64,000 bases of DNA from DATJBF01 sp035516795 (GTDB lineage Bacteria; Verrucomicrobiota; Verrucomicrobiia; Palsa-1439): assembly GCA_035516795.1 (NCBI GenBank), contig DATIZX010000064.1, positions 14,312 through 78,311 of the forward strand, given 5' to 3'. Both the position numbers and the translations under genes were made by a program. The notes below the pieces were generated by a model. The model had not been told where the DNA came from, did no database searches, and was given only the letters and a program-made list of their open reading frames with translations. Position 1 is the first letter of the stretch; each line of letters begins with the position of its first letter. Positions 33,253-41,033 of this stretch are shown here, one piece after another.

Positions 33253-34586
33253 AATCTCATTCTCGGCAACACGCCTTTGCGCGCCATCGCCTTTTGCATC
33301 TTGCCCATTTCTTTCATCATTTTCTTCATGCCGTTGAACTGCTTCAGCAAATCGTTTACCTCGGTCACGCTCGTTCCACTCCCGCGCGCGACGCGGGTCC
33401 GTCGGCTCGCATTCAAAATCTCGGGACGCCGACGTTCCATAGGCGTCATCGACTGGATGATCGCCTCGGTCCGTTTGAGTTGCGACTCGCCAACGCTCAA
33501 ATCCTGAATTTTACCCATTCCCGGCAACATGCCAAGCAGATTCTCCAAAGGCCCAAGCTTCTTGAGCTGTTGCAATTGCGAGAGAAAATCCTCGAGATTC
33601 AAGGTCTGGCCGGCGATTTTTGCCTGTAATTCCTCCGCCTTTTGAGCATCAAAACTCTCCTGCGCCTTCTCAACAAGCCCCACCACGTCGCCCATCCCGA
33701 GAATGCGTCCGGCCATACGTTCTGCTTGGAAGGGCTCCAAATCGCCGGGCTTTTCGCCGGTGCCAGCGAATTTGATCGGCTTGCCGGTGACCGCCCGCAT
33801 CGACAATGCCGCGCCGCCACGGGCGTCGCCGTCGAGCTTCGTCAACACGATGCCGGTAATCTCCAGTGCCTTGTCGAAATGTTCGGCAATATTCACCGCT
33901 TCCTGCCCGGTTGCCGAGTCGGCTACCAATAGGATTTCCTGAGGCGTCAGGGTCGTTTTCATGTGGACCAGTTGCTGCACCAACTCTTCGTCGATGTGCA
34001 GGCGTCCGGCCGTGTCGAAAATCGTGACGTTCCGGTCCTGCGCCTGCGCGAGCGAAACGGCCTGCTTACAGATTTTCAAAACGTCCTTCTCTCCGCGCAT
34101 CGAGAACACCGGTATCTGCAATTGCCGGCCCAGCGTTTCAAGTTGGTCGATCGCTGCGGGCCGATACACGTCGCACGCCACGAGCAATGGTTTGCGTCCC
34201 TGCTTCGCCAGCCATTTCGCCAGCTTCCCGCAGGTGGTCGTCTTTCCTGACCCGTGCAACCCCACCATCATCCAGTTTCCATTCCGGATTGGTAGCATAG
34301 GCGTCTCCGCCTGTGAATCTGCTCCCTCCATCAACGTCACCAATTCGTCATGCACGACCTTCACAATCTGCTGGCCGGGCATGACGCTGGTGAGCACTTC
34401 CTGACCGAGCGCACGCTGCTTGGTGCGTTCGATGAAATCCTTGGCGACCTTGTAGTTAACGTCCGCTTCGAGAAGGGCCAGCCGAACCTCGCGCAGGGCA
34501 TCAGCGACGTTTTTCTCCGTCAGCTTGCCGTACCCGCGCAGGTTCTTGAAAATCCCCTGCAACTTGTCTGAAAGTGAATCGAACAT
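33249..34586 (-). CDS. ffh: Signal recognition particle protein Ffh
   Basis: 445 residues. N domain, then the SRP GTPase with G1 GLHGSGKTTTCGKLAKWL, G3 DTAGRLHIDEELVQQL and G4-region TKLDGDARGG, then the methionine-rich M domain (MTPMERRRPEILNASRRTRVA-type helix for 4.5S RNA and signal peptides). It delivers ribosome-nascent-chain complexes to FtsY. First gene of the ribosomal/RNA cluster. The 3' end reads RMRL and stops in a dispersed repeat, so the last residues may be insertion-derived. Confidence 0.97.
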   Translation of the reverse strand: MFDSLSDKLQGIFKNLRGYGKLTEKNVADALREVRLALLEADVNYKVAKDFIERTKQRALGQEVLTSVMPGQQIVKVVHDELVTLMEGADSQAETPMLPIRNGNWMMVGLHGSGKTTTCGKLAKWLAKQGRKPLLVACDVYRPAAIDQLETLGRQLQIPVFSMRGEKDVLKICKQAVSLAQAQDRNVTIFDTAGRLHIDEELVQQLVHMKTTLTPQEILLVADSATGQEAVNIAEHFDKALEITGIVLTKLDGDARGGAALSMRAVTGKPIKFAGTGEKPGDLEPFQAERMAGRILGMGDVVGLVEKAQESFDAQKAEELQAKIAGQTLNLEDFLSQLQQLKKLGPLENLLGMLPGMGKIQDLSVGESQLKRTEAIIQSMTPMERRRPEILNASRRTRVARGSGTSVTEVNDLLKQFNGMKKMMKEMGKMQKAMARKGVLPRMRL

Positions 34587-34780
34587 GAGTCAATCGCCGT
34601 GCGCAATATCGGTGCAGGAATGCGCAAGGGCAAGGAAATTACAGACGGAAGCTATAGGCGGCATGACCGCTGGACAGACGGCGTTGCTAATATGTTCGGT
34701 GAATATCGCGGGGACGGCGGCGGATCGATTCGGTTTGCTCTTGGCTTGCGGAGGAGTAGCACGGATGACAGGTGAGCGCC

Positions 34781-35200
34781 ATGAAAACAATTGTCGTCTT
34801 GTTTCTCTCCTACGCCTCTGTCTTTGCTGCGGATACCAATGATGTCCGAGAGAGTGAGAAAATTCCGATTACGATTTTCCATGGGACTGAGTCTGAGGTT
34901 TTGTATTTAAGCACGACAAATGCAGCCTTCTCTTCCTCACAAGAGAAGACGTCAGACTTCTTAATGTCGGCCTTCCCACATGAAGAGGCTGCGGTTACGA
35001 ATGGAGCAGTCGTGTTGCAACTTATCCAACAACAAACGTCCCGAGCCTCCCAGAGGATTGAGGGATATATCGGCAAACGAGTTGCATTCTACGGTGGGCC
35101 AGCGCCCAGTGGGAACGCTGACCTACTTATTGCGAAAGACGTTCTGCTTAAAATTGACATCGTCCCTCCCAAAGATGTGCGACCGCATGCTATTTTGTAG
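34781..35200 (+). CDS. Hypothetical secreted protein
   Basis: 139 residues from ATG 34781 (GGTGAG upstream). Clear signal peptide KTIVVLFLSYASVFA. The mature part is beta-rich (SEVLYLSTTNAAFSSSQEK; ASQRIEGYIGKRVAFYGGP) with no family recognised. It is alone on the plus strand between ffh and the murA group. The 200 bases downstream show nothing else. Confidence 0.6.
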   Translation: MKTIVVLFLSYASVFAADTNDVRESEKIPITIFHGTESEVLYLSTTNAAFSSSQEKTSDFLMSAFPHEEAAVTNGAVVLQLIQQQTSRASQRIEGYIGKRVAFYGGPAPSGNADLLIAKDVLLKIDIVPPKDVRPHAIL

Positions 35201-35407
35201 GATGCTTACGTTCTCGGCACGCTCAAGGGATTTGATTTCACGAACAGAGTTATCCGCATCCAAGCACGGCCTGAAGACTGGCATCATGGAGATACAATGT
35301 GACGGCAGGTTCACCCAACTCGCTCCCGCCAACCGGCCCGCTGAAAAACCGGACGATTCATCATCAGAATGATCGGGCCGCCCAATTCAGGGCTACTACG
35401 CAGCGGA

Positions 35408-35566
35408 TTACTTCCCCAACTCTTTATCCATGTCTTTCAGCGCTTTTTCGCTGGGGGATTTGAGACGGCCCTGATTCGCCGCGGCGGTCTGCTGAACTTT
35501 TTGCAGGTACATCCACGTGCCATACGCCACGGCTGCGAGCGGCAGAATCCACAACAACTTCTTCAT
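35408..35566 (-). CDS. Small single-span membrane protein coupled to murA
   Basis: 52 residues: one N-terminal transmembrane helix (KKLLWILPLAAVAYGTWMYL) and a charged tail (SPSEKALKDMDKELGK). The ATG overlaps the murA stop by four bases (ATGA), so translation is coupled. No family recognised. Position and coupling suggest a role with cell-envelope synthesis, but this is inference. Confidence 0.7.
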   Translation of the reverse strand: MKKLLWILPLAAVAYGTWMYLQKVQQTAAANQGRLKSPSEKALKDMDKELGK

Positions 35567-36828
35567 TCAGCGACTCTTTCAATCTTCGCTCCAAGCTGAC
35601 GCAGCTTGTGGTCGATGCGCTCATAACCACGGTCAACGTGATAAATCCGGTTGACCTCCGTTTCGCCTTCCGCAGCCAAGCCGGCAAGTACAAGCCCTGC
35701 ACTGGCCCGGAGATCGCTGGCCATCACGGGTGCGCCGCTGAGTTTCTTAACGCCCTTGACGATGGCGCTGTTGCCTTCCAGCGAAACGTCGGCCCCGAGC
35801 CGGGCCATTTCGCTGATGTGCATGAACCGATTCGGGAACACTTTCTCGGTGATCACGCTGATGCCAGGTGTGATCGTCATGACCGCGCTCATCTGCGCCT
35901 GCATGTCTGTCGGGAAACCAGGGTAAGGCATGGTGATGACGTCGACCGGTTTGAGATCGCCGTTGCCCGTTACGCGAATCGAGCCGTTGGTACGATTGAC
36001 GGTCACACCCGATTCCTCGAGCTTGTCGCGGATGGCGCAAAGATGCTCGGCCCGCGCGCCTTTGATCTCAATGTCGCCCCCGGTAATCGCTGCCGCCGTC
36101 ATAAACGTTCCGGCCTCGATACGATCGGGAATGATTGTGTGGTCCGCGCCGTGCAGTTCTTCCACGCCTTCAATCTCCAGAATGTGACTGCCGGCGCCCT
36201 TGACCTTCGCACCCATCTTGGTGAGAAAACTTGCCAGGTCTTCGATCTCGGGCTCGCACGCCGCGCCTTCAATCCACGTCGTGCCGCTCGCCAGCACGGC
36301 GGCCATCATGACGTTGGCTGTACCGAGCACAGTCGAACCGAACCGCCCCCCCATGAATACGTCGTTGCCGGTCAGCTCCGTGCAGCGGGCGTGGACGTAA
36401 CCATTCTCGACGAGCACATCCGCGCCGAGGCGTTTGAGACCCTTGAGGTGCTGGTCGATGGGCCGGTCGCCGATGACGCAGCCGCCGGGGAGCGAGACTT
36501 TGCAGTTGTGCAACCGCGCCAGCAGCGGACCAAGGAGACAAACCGAAGCACGCATTTTGCGGACGAGTTCGTAGGGCGCGACACCGAGCGGATGTCCCGC
36601 CCGCACCTCGACGACGCCTTCGGTTTTGTGATGGGTGACCTTGACGCTCAGCCAGCGCAAGATGTCGCACATGAATTGGATGTCGCTGAGGTTCGGCACG
36701 CCGCGAATGACGCACGGCTCGCTGGTTAGCAACGTGGCGGCGATAATTGGCAGGGCGGCGTTTTTGGAGCCACCGATTTGAACGCTTCCGCGGAGCGGAT
36801 TGCCCCCACTGATGATAATCTTTTCCAT
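35563..36828 (-). CDS. murA: UDP-N-acetylglucosamine 1-carboxyvinyltransferase
   Basis: 421 residues from ATG 36828, preceded by AGGAGG at four bases. MurA transfers enolpyruvate to UDP-GlcNAc, the first committed step of peptidoglycan synthesis, in the cytosol. IGGSKNAALPIIAATLL marks the substrate lysine, and the fosfomycin-target cysteine is present in PGGCVIGDRPID. The C-terminal Arg region (HVDRGYERIDHKLRQLGA) is normal. Fosfomycin sensitivity is predicted from the Cys. Lies in the prfA-prmC-murA series. Confidence 0.97.
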   Translation of the reverse strand: MEKIIISGGNPLRGSVQIGGSKNAALPIIAATLLTSEPCVIRGVPNLSDIQFMCDILRWLSVKVTHHKTEGVVEVRAGHPLGVAPYELVRKMRASVCLLGPLLARLHNCKVSLPGGCVIGDRPIDQHLKGLKRLGADVLVENGYVHARCTELTGNDVFMGGRFGSTVLGTANVMMAAVLASGTTWIEGAACEPEIEDLASFLTKMGAKVKGAGSHILEIEGVEELHGADHTIIPDRIEAGTFMTAAAITGGDIEIKGARAEHLCAIRDKLEESGVTVNRTNGSIRVTGNGDLKPVDVITMPYPGFPTDMQAQMSAVMTITPGISVITEKVFPNRFMHISEMARLGADVSLEGNSAIVKGVKKLSGAPVMASDLRASAGLVLAGLAAEGETEVNRIYHVDRGYERIDHKLRQLGAKIERVAE

Positions 36829-36852
36829 ACGACCTCCTTGTTCTGCCGTCGC

Positions 36853-36910
36853 TGTAGTAGTCGCCGGCTTGGCGACATTCCCCAACGCGCCCGGAACGGG
36901 CGCTACTACA
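36853..36910. repeat. Palindromic element TGTAGTAG...CTACTACA behind prmC
   Basis: Outer arms TGTAGTAG (36853-36860) and CTACTACA (36903-36910) are perfectly complementary, with GCGCCCG/CGGGCGC type pairing inside. Read on the minus strand it begins TGTAGTAGCGCCCGTTCC, whose first TAG is the prmC stop codon (36906-36908). It fills most of the gap between prmC and murA. Confidence 0.7.
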
Positions 36911-37820
36911 CCGACCTGGGCACAGCCACGATTACGCGTTCGTGCCCCTGAAAATCCTTCACGACTTGTACGGCTTCAAAATCGTTTTTGACAAACAACT
37001 CCTCGACAACCGTGCGCTGCCCCGCGCCGATTTCCAGCGCCACGAATCCGGAGGGAGACAAAAAACGCTTGGCACTCATCACCAAGCGTCGGATAACCTT
37101 GAGTCCATCCTCACCCGCCACGAGTGCCTGCACGGGCTCAAAGTCTCTAACCTCCTTGGGCAGCTTCTTCAGTTCCCCATCTGCAACATAGGGCGGATTG
37201 CATACGATCGCGTCCGCCTGCAAGCTGTTGACTACAGGCTCTAGCAAATCGCTTTCGAAAAAGCGAATGTTTTTTTCAACTTTGTGAAATTTCGCGTTCG
37301 CTCGCGCGACCTCTAGAGCGTCCGTGCTCACGTCGGTCGCATAGATGCTGGCACTGGCGTCTCCGCCCGCGTGCGAAAATTTCTTCGCCAACGTCACGGC
37401 AATGCATCCGCTGCCGGTGCCAACGTCAATGACAGTGACTGGTGATTGGTGACTGGAGACTGGAGGGACGCGCTCCGTCGCGTCCGCTTGCGGTGCTAGC
37501 CTTTGGAGCACGACTTCCACCAGCAATTCTGTCTCCGGCCGGGGTATTAGTACTCGCCTATCCACGAAGAACTTAAGGCCGCAGAATTCAGTCTCTCCGG
37601 TGATGTACTGAAGTGGTTCACCCGCGGCTCGTCGCTTCACCATCTCGCGAAGCCTTTCCAACGTCGGCTCGTCCAATTCGCGCTCGAATTCCAAGTACAG
37701 ATCCAGCCGCTTCTTGTTCAGCAGATGCGCCAGCAAAAGCTCGATGGTCAGTCGTGGCGATTCGATTCCTCGCTTCTCAAAAAAGGGAGCGGTCTTATTG
37801 ATGACCTCCAGAATGCGCAC
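36906..37820 (-). CDS. prmC: Release-factor glutamine methyltransferase
   Basis: About 304 residues from GTG 37820; the frame is open further upstream to 37997 but that part has no family resemblance. PrmC methylates the Gln of the GGQ motif in RF1/RF2. AdoMet motif VIDVGTGSGCIAVTLAKKF and the catalytic NPPY (IVCNPPYVADGELKKL) are intact. An extra segment before motif I (ATERVPPVSSHQSPVT) comes from a dispersed repeat inserted in frame. Its target prfA is now 6.4 kb away although the two genes are normally adjacent. Stop is supplied by a palindrome. Confidence 0.94.
   Translation of the reverse strand: MRILEVINKTAPFFEKRGIESPRLTIELLLAHLLNKKRLDLYLEFERELDEPTLERLREMVKRRAAGEPLQYITGETEFCGLKFFVDRRVLIPRPETELLVEVVLQRLAPQADATERVPPVSSHQSPVTVIDVGTGSGCIAVTLAKKFSHAGGDASASIYATDVSTDALEVARANAKFHKVEKNIRFFESDLLEPVVNSLQADAIVCNPPYVADGELKKLPKEVRDFEPVQALVAGEDGLKVIRRLVMSAKRFLSPSGFVALEIGAGQRTVVEELFVKNDFEAVQVVKDFQGHERVIVAVPRSV
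37434..37475 (-). repeat. In-frame dispersed repeat inside prmC
   Basis: The minus strand reads CCAGTCACCAATCACCA within the codons for SSHQSP; the same 17 bases occur in mfd at 63374-63390, also coding SSHQSP. Tandem-like units of TGGTGAYTGG make up the element. It adds roughly 15 residues immediately before the AdoMet motif, a surface loop in PrmC. Confidence 0.7.
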
Positions 37821-37886
37821 GGAAGAGAGAATATCTGACCTGATTTCATCTGGCAAACTTTGCGTTCTTCGTGTTACAGTGCCGCC

Positions 37887-38213
37887 GTGATTGCGTTGGA
37901 GTCCATCCGTGCCGCTGTCGTGGACGTGGCCCGCCGTAACAAATCGCAGCGGGCCATCTTGTTCGGCTCCTACGCGCGGGGAACCGCGACCAAGCATTCA
38001 GACGTAGACTTAATCTTCATCGAGGAGACCACCGATCCCTTCTTGAAGCGATTGGATCGGTACCTTTTCCCGTTGTCCGACCGGTTGGGCGGCAGCGTCG
38101 AGACCTTGGTGTACACACCGGCCGAGTTGGAGAGTATCTCTCATCGACCATTTATCCAACGGGCGCTCCGCGAAGGGATCGTCTTGTATGAGTCTGGAAA
38201 AACATCAAGCTGA
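37887..38213 (+). CDS. MNT-type nucleotidyltransferase of a HEPN/MNT module
   Basis: 108 residues from GTG 37887. The nucleotidyltransferase signature LFGSYARGTATKHSDVDLI (GSx10Dx D) is complete. In characterised HEPN/MNT pairs this protein neutralises the HEPN RNase toxin, by AMPylating it near its active site. It overlaps the HEPN gene by 26 bases, typical of the module. Divergent from prmC, at the edge of the defence island. Confidence 0.9.
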   Translation: MIALESIRAAVVDVARRNKSQRAILFGSYARGTATKHSDVDLIFIEETTDPFLKRLDRYLFPLSDRLGGSVETLVYTPAELESISHRPFIQRALREGIVLYESGKTSS

Positions 38214-38601
38214 AGCGAAACGCTGGTTGTCGCAGGCACAATCGGATTTGCGGGCCGCTCGCGGCAGCGTGACGCAATCCGCCTTCGAGTGGGCGGCCTT
38301 TCAAGCGCAACAGGCGGGTGAAAAGTCGATCAAAGCCCTGTGGTATCACAACGGCTTGGATCCGTGGGGACACAGTTTGGCGGAATTGATCCAAGAGTTC
38401 CCGCTGCCGAATATTCGCTCCCAATTAACGCCGTTTCTCGACCACGCGAAACATCTCGACAAGCTTTACATCCCGACGCGCTATCCCAACGGACTTCCCG
38501 CCCTGACACCGTCGGAAGTGTTTACCAAGCCCGAGGCCGAACAGGCCATCGAGAAGGCGCACCAGATCATCGAGCATGTGGCGGCGCAAATGAAGGCGTG
38601 A
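38188..38601 (+). CDS. HEPN-domain toxin of a HEPN/MNT module
   Basis: 137 residues. The helical HEPN domain shows AKRWLSQAQSDLRAARGSV at the start and AAFQAQQAGEKSIKALWY in the second helix, with GHSLAELIQ and TRYPNGLP later. HEPN proteins of this type are RNases controlled by the neighbouring nucleotidyltransferase. The family's R-x4-6-H pair is not obvious to me, as in many short HEPN proteins of this class. Probable growth-arresting or anti-phage toxin. Confidence 0.88.
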   Translation: MSLEKHQAEAKRWLSQAQSDLRAARGSVTQSAFEWAAFQAQQAGEKSIKALWYHNGLDPWGHSLAELIQEFPLPNIRSQLTPFLDHAKHLDKLYIPTRYPNGLPALTPSEVFTKPEAEQAIEKAHQIIEHVAAQMKA

Positions 38602-38622
38602 GGCGGTTACGCTTGGACGCGG

Positions 38623-39225
38623 TCACGACGCCCCGCTGAGTCGTTGATTGACAGACGCAACGTCGAATTGCTCCGGGTCATAATCGCCCACCCATTCACG
38701 GAATTCATGTTCCTCAGAGGTCTTTGCCGACCGTAGCACGTGCAAAACGTGGGCATAGCCGGGCGCTCCGCCGCAATCCTCGGGTGGGCAAGCGCGTTTG
38801 CCTGCCAGGCAAACCGGTTTTCGATACGCTTGGCTTGCCGGTTCGATTTTCTCCACAAGAATTTCGTGCAACCAACCGTCCCCAAAGTCGTATTCATAGG
38901 TGAACCGCTGGCCTTTGCGCAAAATGATTTGGCCCAAGAGCACATCATCTTCGTGTTTTGTCGGCGGGCCAAAGCCGAAATCAACGCGGCCGTCGGGCAT
39001 CGTCCCCGTGTACTCCACCCCACCCATGCGGAACGCGTGCAGATGGCAGTTGTCCCAGCCCATTGCGCCTTGGATAACGTAATGCAAATCACCAAGCGTG
39101 AAGTTATCCGGCACAACTACGCGCCGCCAGATGGGAGGGGAGATGTCCCGGAGCGTCACCTTCAATTGCAGTACATTCTTGGCCGGCGAATCCGCCTGGC
39201 CTCTAGGTTCCTTGGATTTTGGCAT
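38623..39225 (-). CDS. Plasmid pRiA4b ORF-3-like protein
   Basis: 200 residues. The family hallmarks LQLKVTLRDISPPIWRRVVV, TLGDLHYVIQGAMGWDNCHLH and FTYEYDFGDGWLHEI are all present, followed by the Cys/Pro-rich RACPPEDCGGAPGY. The family (also known as IS1096 TnpR-like passenger) is common on plasmids and in mobile regions; its biochemical role is unknown. It fits with the surrounding island. Confidence 0.9.
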   Translation of the reverse strand: MPKSKEPRGQADSPAKNVLQLKVTLRDISPPIWRRVVVPDNFTLGDLHYVIQGAMGWDNCHLHAFRMGGVEYTGTMPDGRVDFGFGPPTKHEDDVLLGQIILRKGQRFTYEYDFGDGWLHEILVEKIEPASQAYRKPVCLAGKRACPPEDCGGAPGYAHVLHVLRSAKTSEEHEFREWVGDYDPEQFDVASVNQRLSGAS

Positions 39226-39302
39226 GAGGTTCTCCTCTCACACGCATCGTGGAGAATACGCTAAAGCGTTGAAGAGTTGAAGCGTAAAGGCGCGACCGTC
39301 TC

Positions 39303-39325
39303 GTAGGAGCGATTTCCAATCGCGA
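39303..39325 (+). repeat. Dispersed repeat GTAGGAGCGATTTCCAATCG
   Basis: Identical over 23 bases (inverted) to 33230-33252. The adjoining 39335-39366 (CCGAGCCTGTCGAGGAATCT) resembles the repeat inserted in mfd at its right end (CTCGACAAGCTCGGGGTGAC). Both lie between the pRiA4b-like gene and the mcrB remnant. Confidence 0.65.
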
Positions 39326-39368
39326 CCCCACACCATGCCATTCCGAGCCTGTCGAGGAATCTCTGGGC

Positions 39369-40034
39369 TTATTGTTGCGCAGCCTCGGTAAGTCGCCTCA
39401 ACGCACTGACGAAATCGTCGTCAGGCTGTTTCTTCTTCAGCCGATAAAGTTCACGTGGTTCTTCGCTGTCGCCGAGAGCGATTGTGTCCTTTGAAACGAA
39501 ATCTTTGCCCAGTACCTTCAGCAGCTTCTCGCCGTCGCCGTAGAAATACTCCTGCAACAGCGGCCCAACCCTGTGCTCCCACGCAAAACGCAGGTCGGCC
39601 ACGTCCTTCAGCCCCATAAAGTAGCTGTGCCCGATCTGATGATCCCGGTCGAGATACGCCTCCAACTTCCGGTTGAGAGCCGTCAACAACTTGCCCAGAG
39701 GCACACCGGCCACTTCGCCCGGAAGTTCCGGCTGCGGCATCAACTCCACAAACGTGAACCGCCGCCGCAACGCCACGTCCAGCAGCGCAATCGACCGGTC
39801 CGCCGTGTTCATCGTGCCGATGATGAGCAGGTTGGCCGGCACGCCAAACTCCTCACCCGAATAAGGCAGCGTCACCTGGATCTCGTTGGCCGCGCCCAAC
39901 CGCTTGTCCGGCTCGATCAACGTGATCAACTCGCCGAACACCTTCGAGATGTTCCCCCGGTTGATCTCGTCAATCACCAGCGCGTACGTGTGCGACGGGG
40001 CTTGCTGCGCCCGCCGGCACAACCGCTTGAACAC
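39369..40034 (-). pseudogene. mcrB: McrB remnant lacking N-terminus and Walker A
   Basis: The 222-residue frame is the C-terminal half of an McrB AAA+ GTPase: VIDEINRGNISKVFGELITL (Walker B), IIGTMNTADRSIALLDVALRRRF (sensor and arginine finger). The 5' part with Walker A and the DNA-binding domain is missing; the similarity starts at HRFVGVFKRL (about 40041) and an in-frame TAG lies just above. McrB recognises methylated DNA and drives McrC. Without the nucleotide-binding loop it cannot work alone. The break coincides with the left border of an inserted RM cassette. Confidence 0.85.
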
Positions 40035-40098
40035 CCCAACAAAACGATGCTACTCGGAGTCTGTCGCCACATAGGCATCATTGTGGTGAAATGGGCGT

Positions 40099-40368
40099 GT
40101 GGATCAGGACACAAAACTTCTGCGTGCATTTGGTCTAGCGCTTCGGCAGGAGCGTGAACGTTTGGGTGTATCCCAAGACGTTCTCGCTGACCTTGCCGGC
40201 TTGCATCGAACATACATTGGCAGCGTTGAGCGGGGTGAGCGAAACCTCAGCCTAAAAAACATCGTCGCAATTGCACGAGCACTCGGAATCCCCGCCTCTG
40301 AGCTGGTCGAGCGCGCGGAATCATTGCTCCAACAGCGTCCTTCGCAGGAAACGAGCAAGCGCAGATGA
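40099..40368 (+). CDS. XRE-type regulator (controller protein) of the RM cassette
   Basis: 89 residues from GTG 40099. Helix-turn-helix of the Cro/C1 class: LRQERERLGVSQDVLADLAG, HRTYIGSVERGERNLSLKNI. It overlaps the HNH gene by four bases. Small XRE proteins in this position are controller (C) proteins that delay nuclease expression until methylation is complete; that role is inferred from gene order. The bases 40042-40098 ahead of it should contain the promoter and C-box. Confidence 0.88.
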   Translation: MDQDTKLLRAFGLALRQERERLGVSQDVLADLAGLHRTYIGSVERGERNLSLKNIVAIARALGIPASELVERAESLLQQRPSQETSKRR

Positions 40369-41009
40369 AGTCTTGCGGGAAGAAATACGGACAGGGTTTA
40401 GGCGGTGTCCGCCGTCGCTGCCTGCGTGAAGAAGGACATACCGGTCGGTGCACCGACATGCCGTTTTTGCTGCACCTTGAACAGGCGAGACCGAAGGTCG
40501 CCGACAAAATTGTCCGCGATTCTTTCAATACCCGTGGTGCTTCTTGGGGAAAAGCACAGGACGGAACCCAGAAACGCCGCAACCGGCAGCCTCGCTGGAC
40601 ACTCAAAGCTGGCGATGCTTTCTACCCGGCCCACCATCAAACGTACGATGAATGCTTGGTCGTGGCGGCCGAACTGACGGTTCAAGCTTACGAAATGGTG
40701 GGCGCACCCGAATGTCCGGCGGAGATTGCCCAGTGGCTGCCCCGGAAGCCTGTTCAGAATTCAGCTCCGTGCCCAATCTGCAAGCTCCCGCTGGAGTTCT
40801 CAGAATTTGATCTTGCCGTGCAAAGTAAAGCGGCAATTGATACTGACCACCTAAACCCGACTCTAAAACGACGCCATGTGCGCGGGAACGTTGCATTCGT
40901 GCATCACCTCTGCAATACGACCAAAGGCGACCGCTCCCTTGAGGAATTCGAAACATGGATGGCCGGCACGTTGTCGCGCCAAGGGTATAACGTGAGTAAG
41001 AAAGCGTAA
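40365..41009 (+). CDS. HNH restriction endonuclease (probable)
   Basis: 214 residues. The C-terminal half holds an HNH/zinc-finger-type site: CPICKLPLEFSEF, then the Asp-His pair in AIDTDHLNPTLKRRH, Asn in RGNVAFVHHLCNTTKG with the final Cys-Asn. The N-terminal half also has cysteines and a basic patch (KKYGQGLGGVRRRCLREEG). It is translated in overlap with the XRE gene and convergent with a DNA methyltransferase 24 bases away, so it is the likely nuclease of the cassette. Recognition sequence unknown. Confidence 0.85.
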   Translation: MKSCGKKYGQGLGGVRRRCLREEGHTGRCTDMPFLLHLEQARPKVADKIVRDSFNTRGASWGKAQDGTQKRRNRQPRWTLKAGDAFYPAHHQTYDECLVVAAELTVQAYEMVGAPECPAEIAQWLPRKPVQNSAPCPICKLPLEFSEFDLAVQSKAAIDTDHLNPTLKRRHVRGNVAFVHHLCNTTKGDRSLEEFETWMAGTLSRQGYNVSKKA

Positions 41010-41033
41010 TTTGCCCGCAGACGCACCCTCTGC

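Noticed and set aside
35608..36729. 373-codon plus frame opposite murA
   Set aside because: Antisense shadow of a clear MurA with its catalytic Cys.
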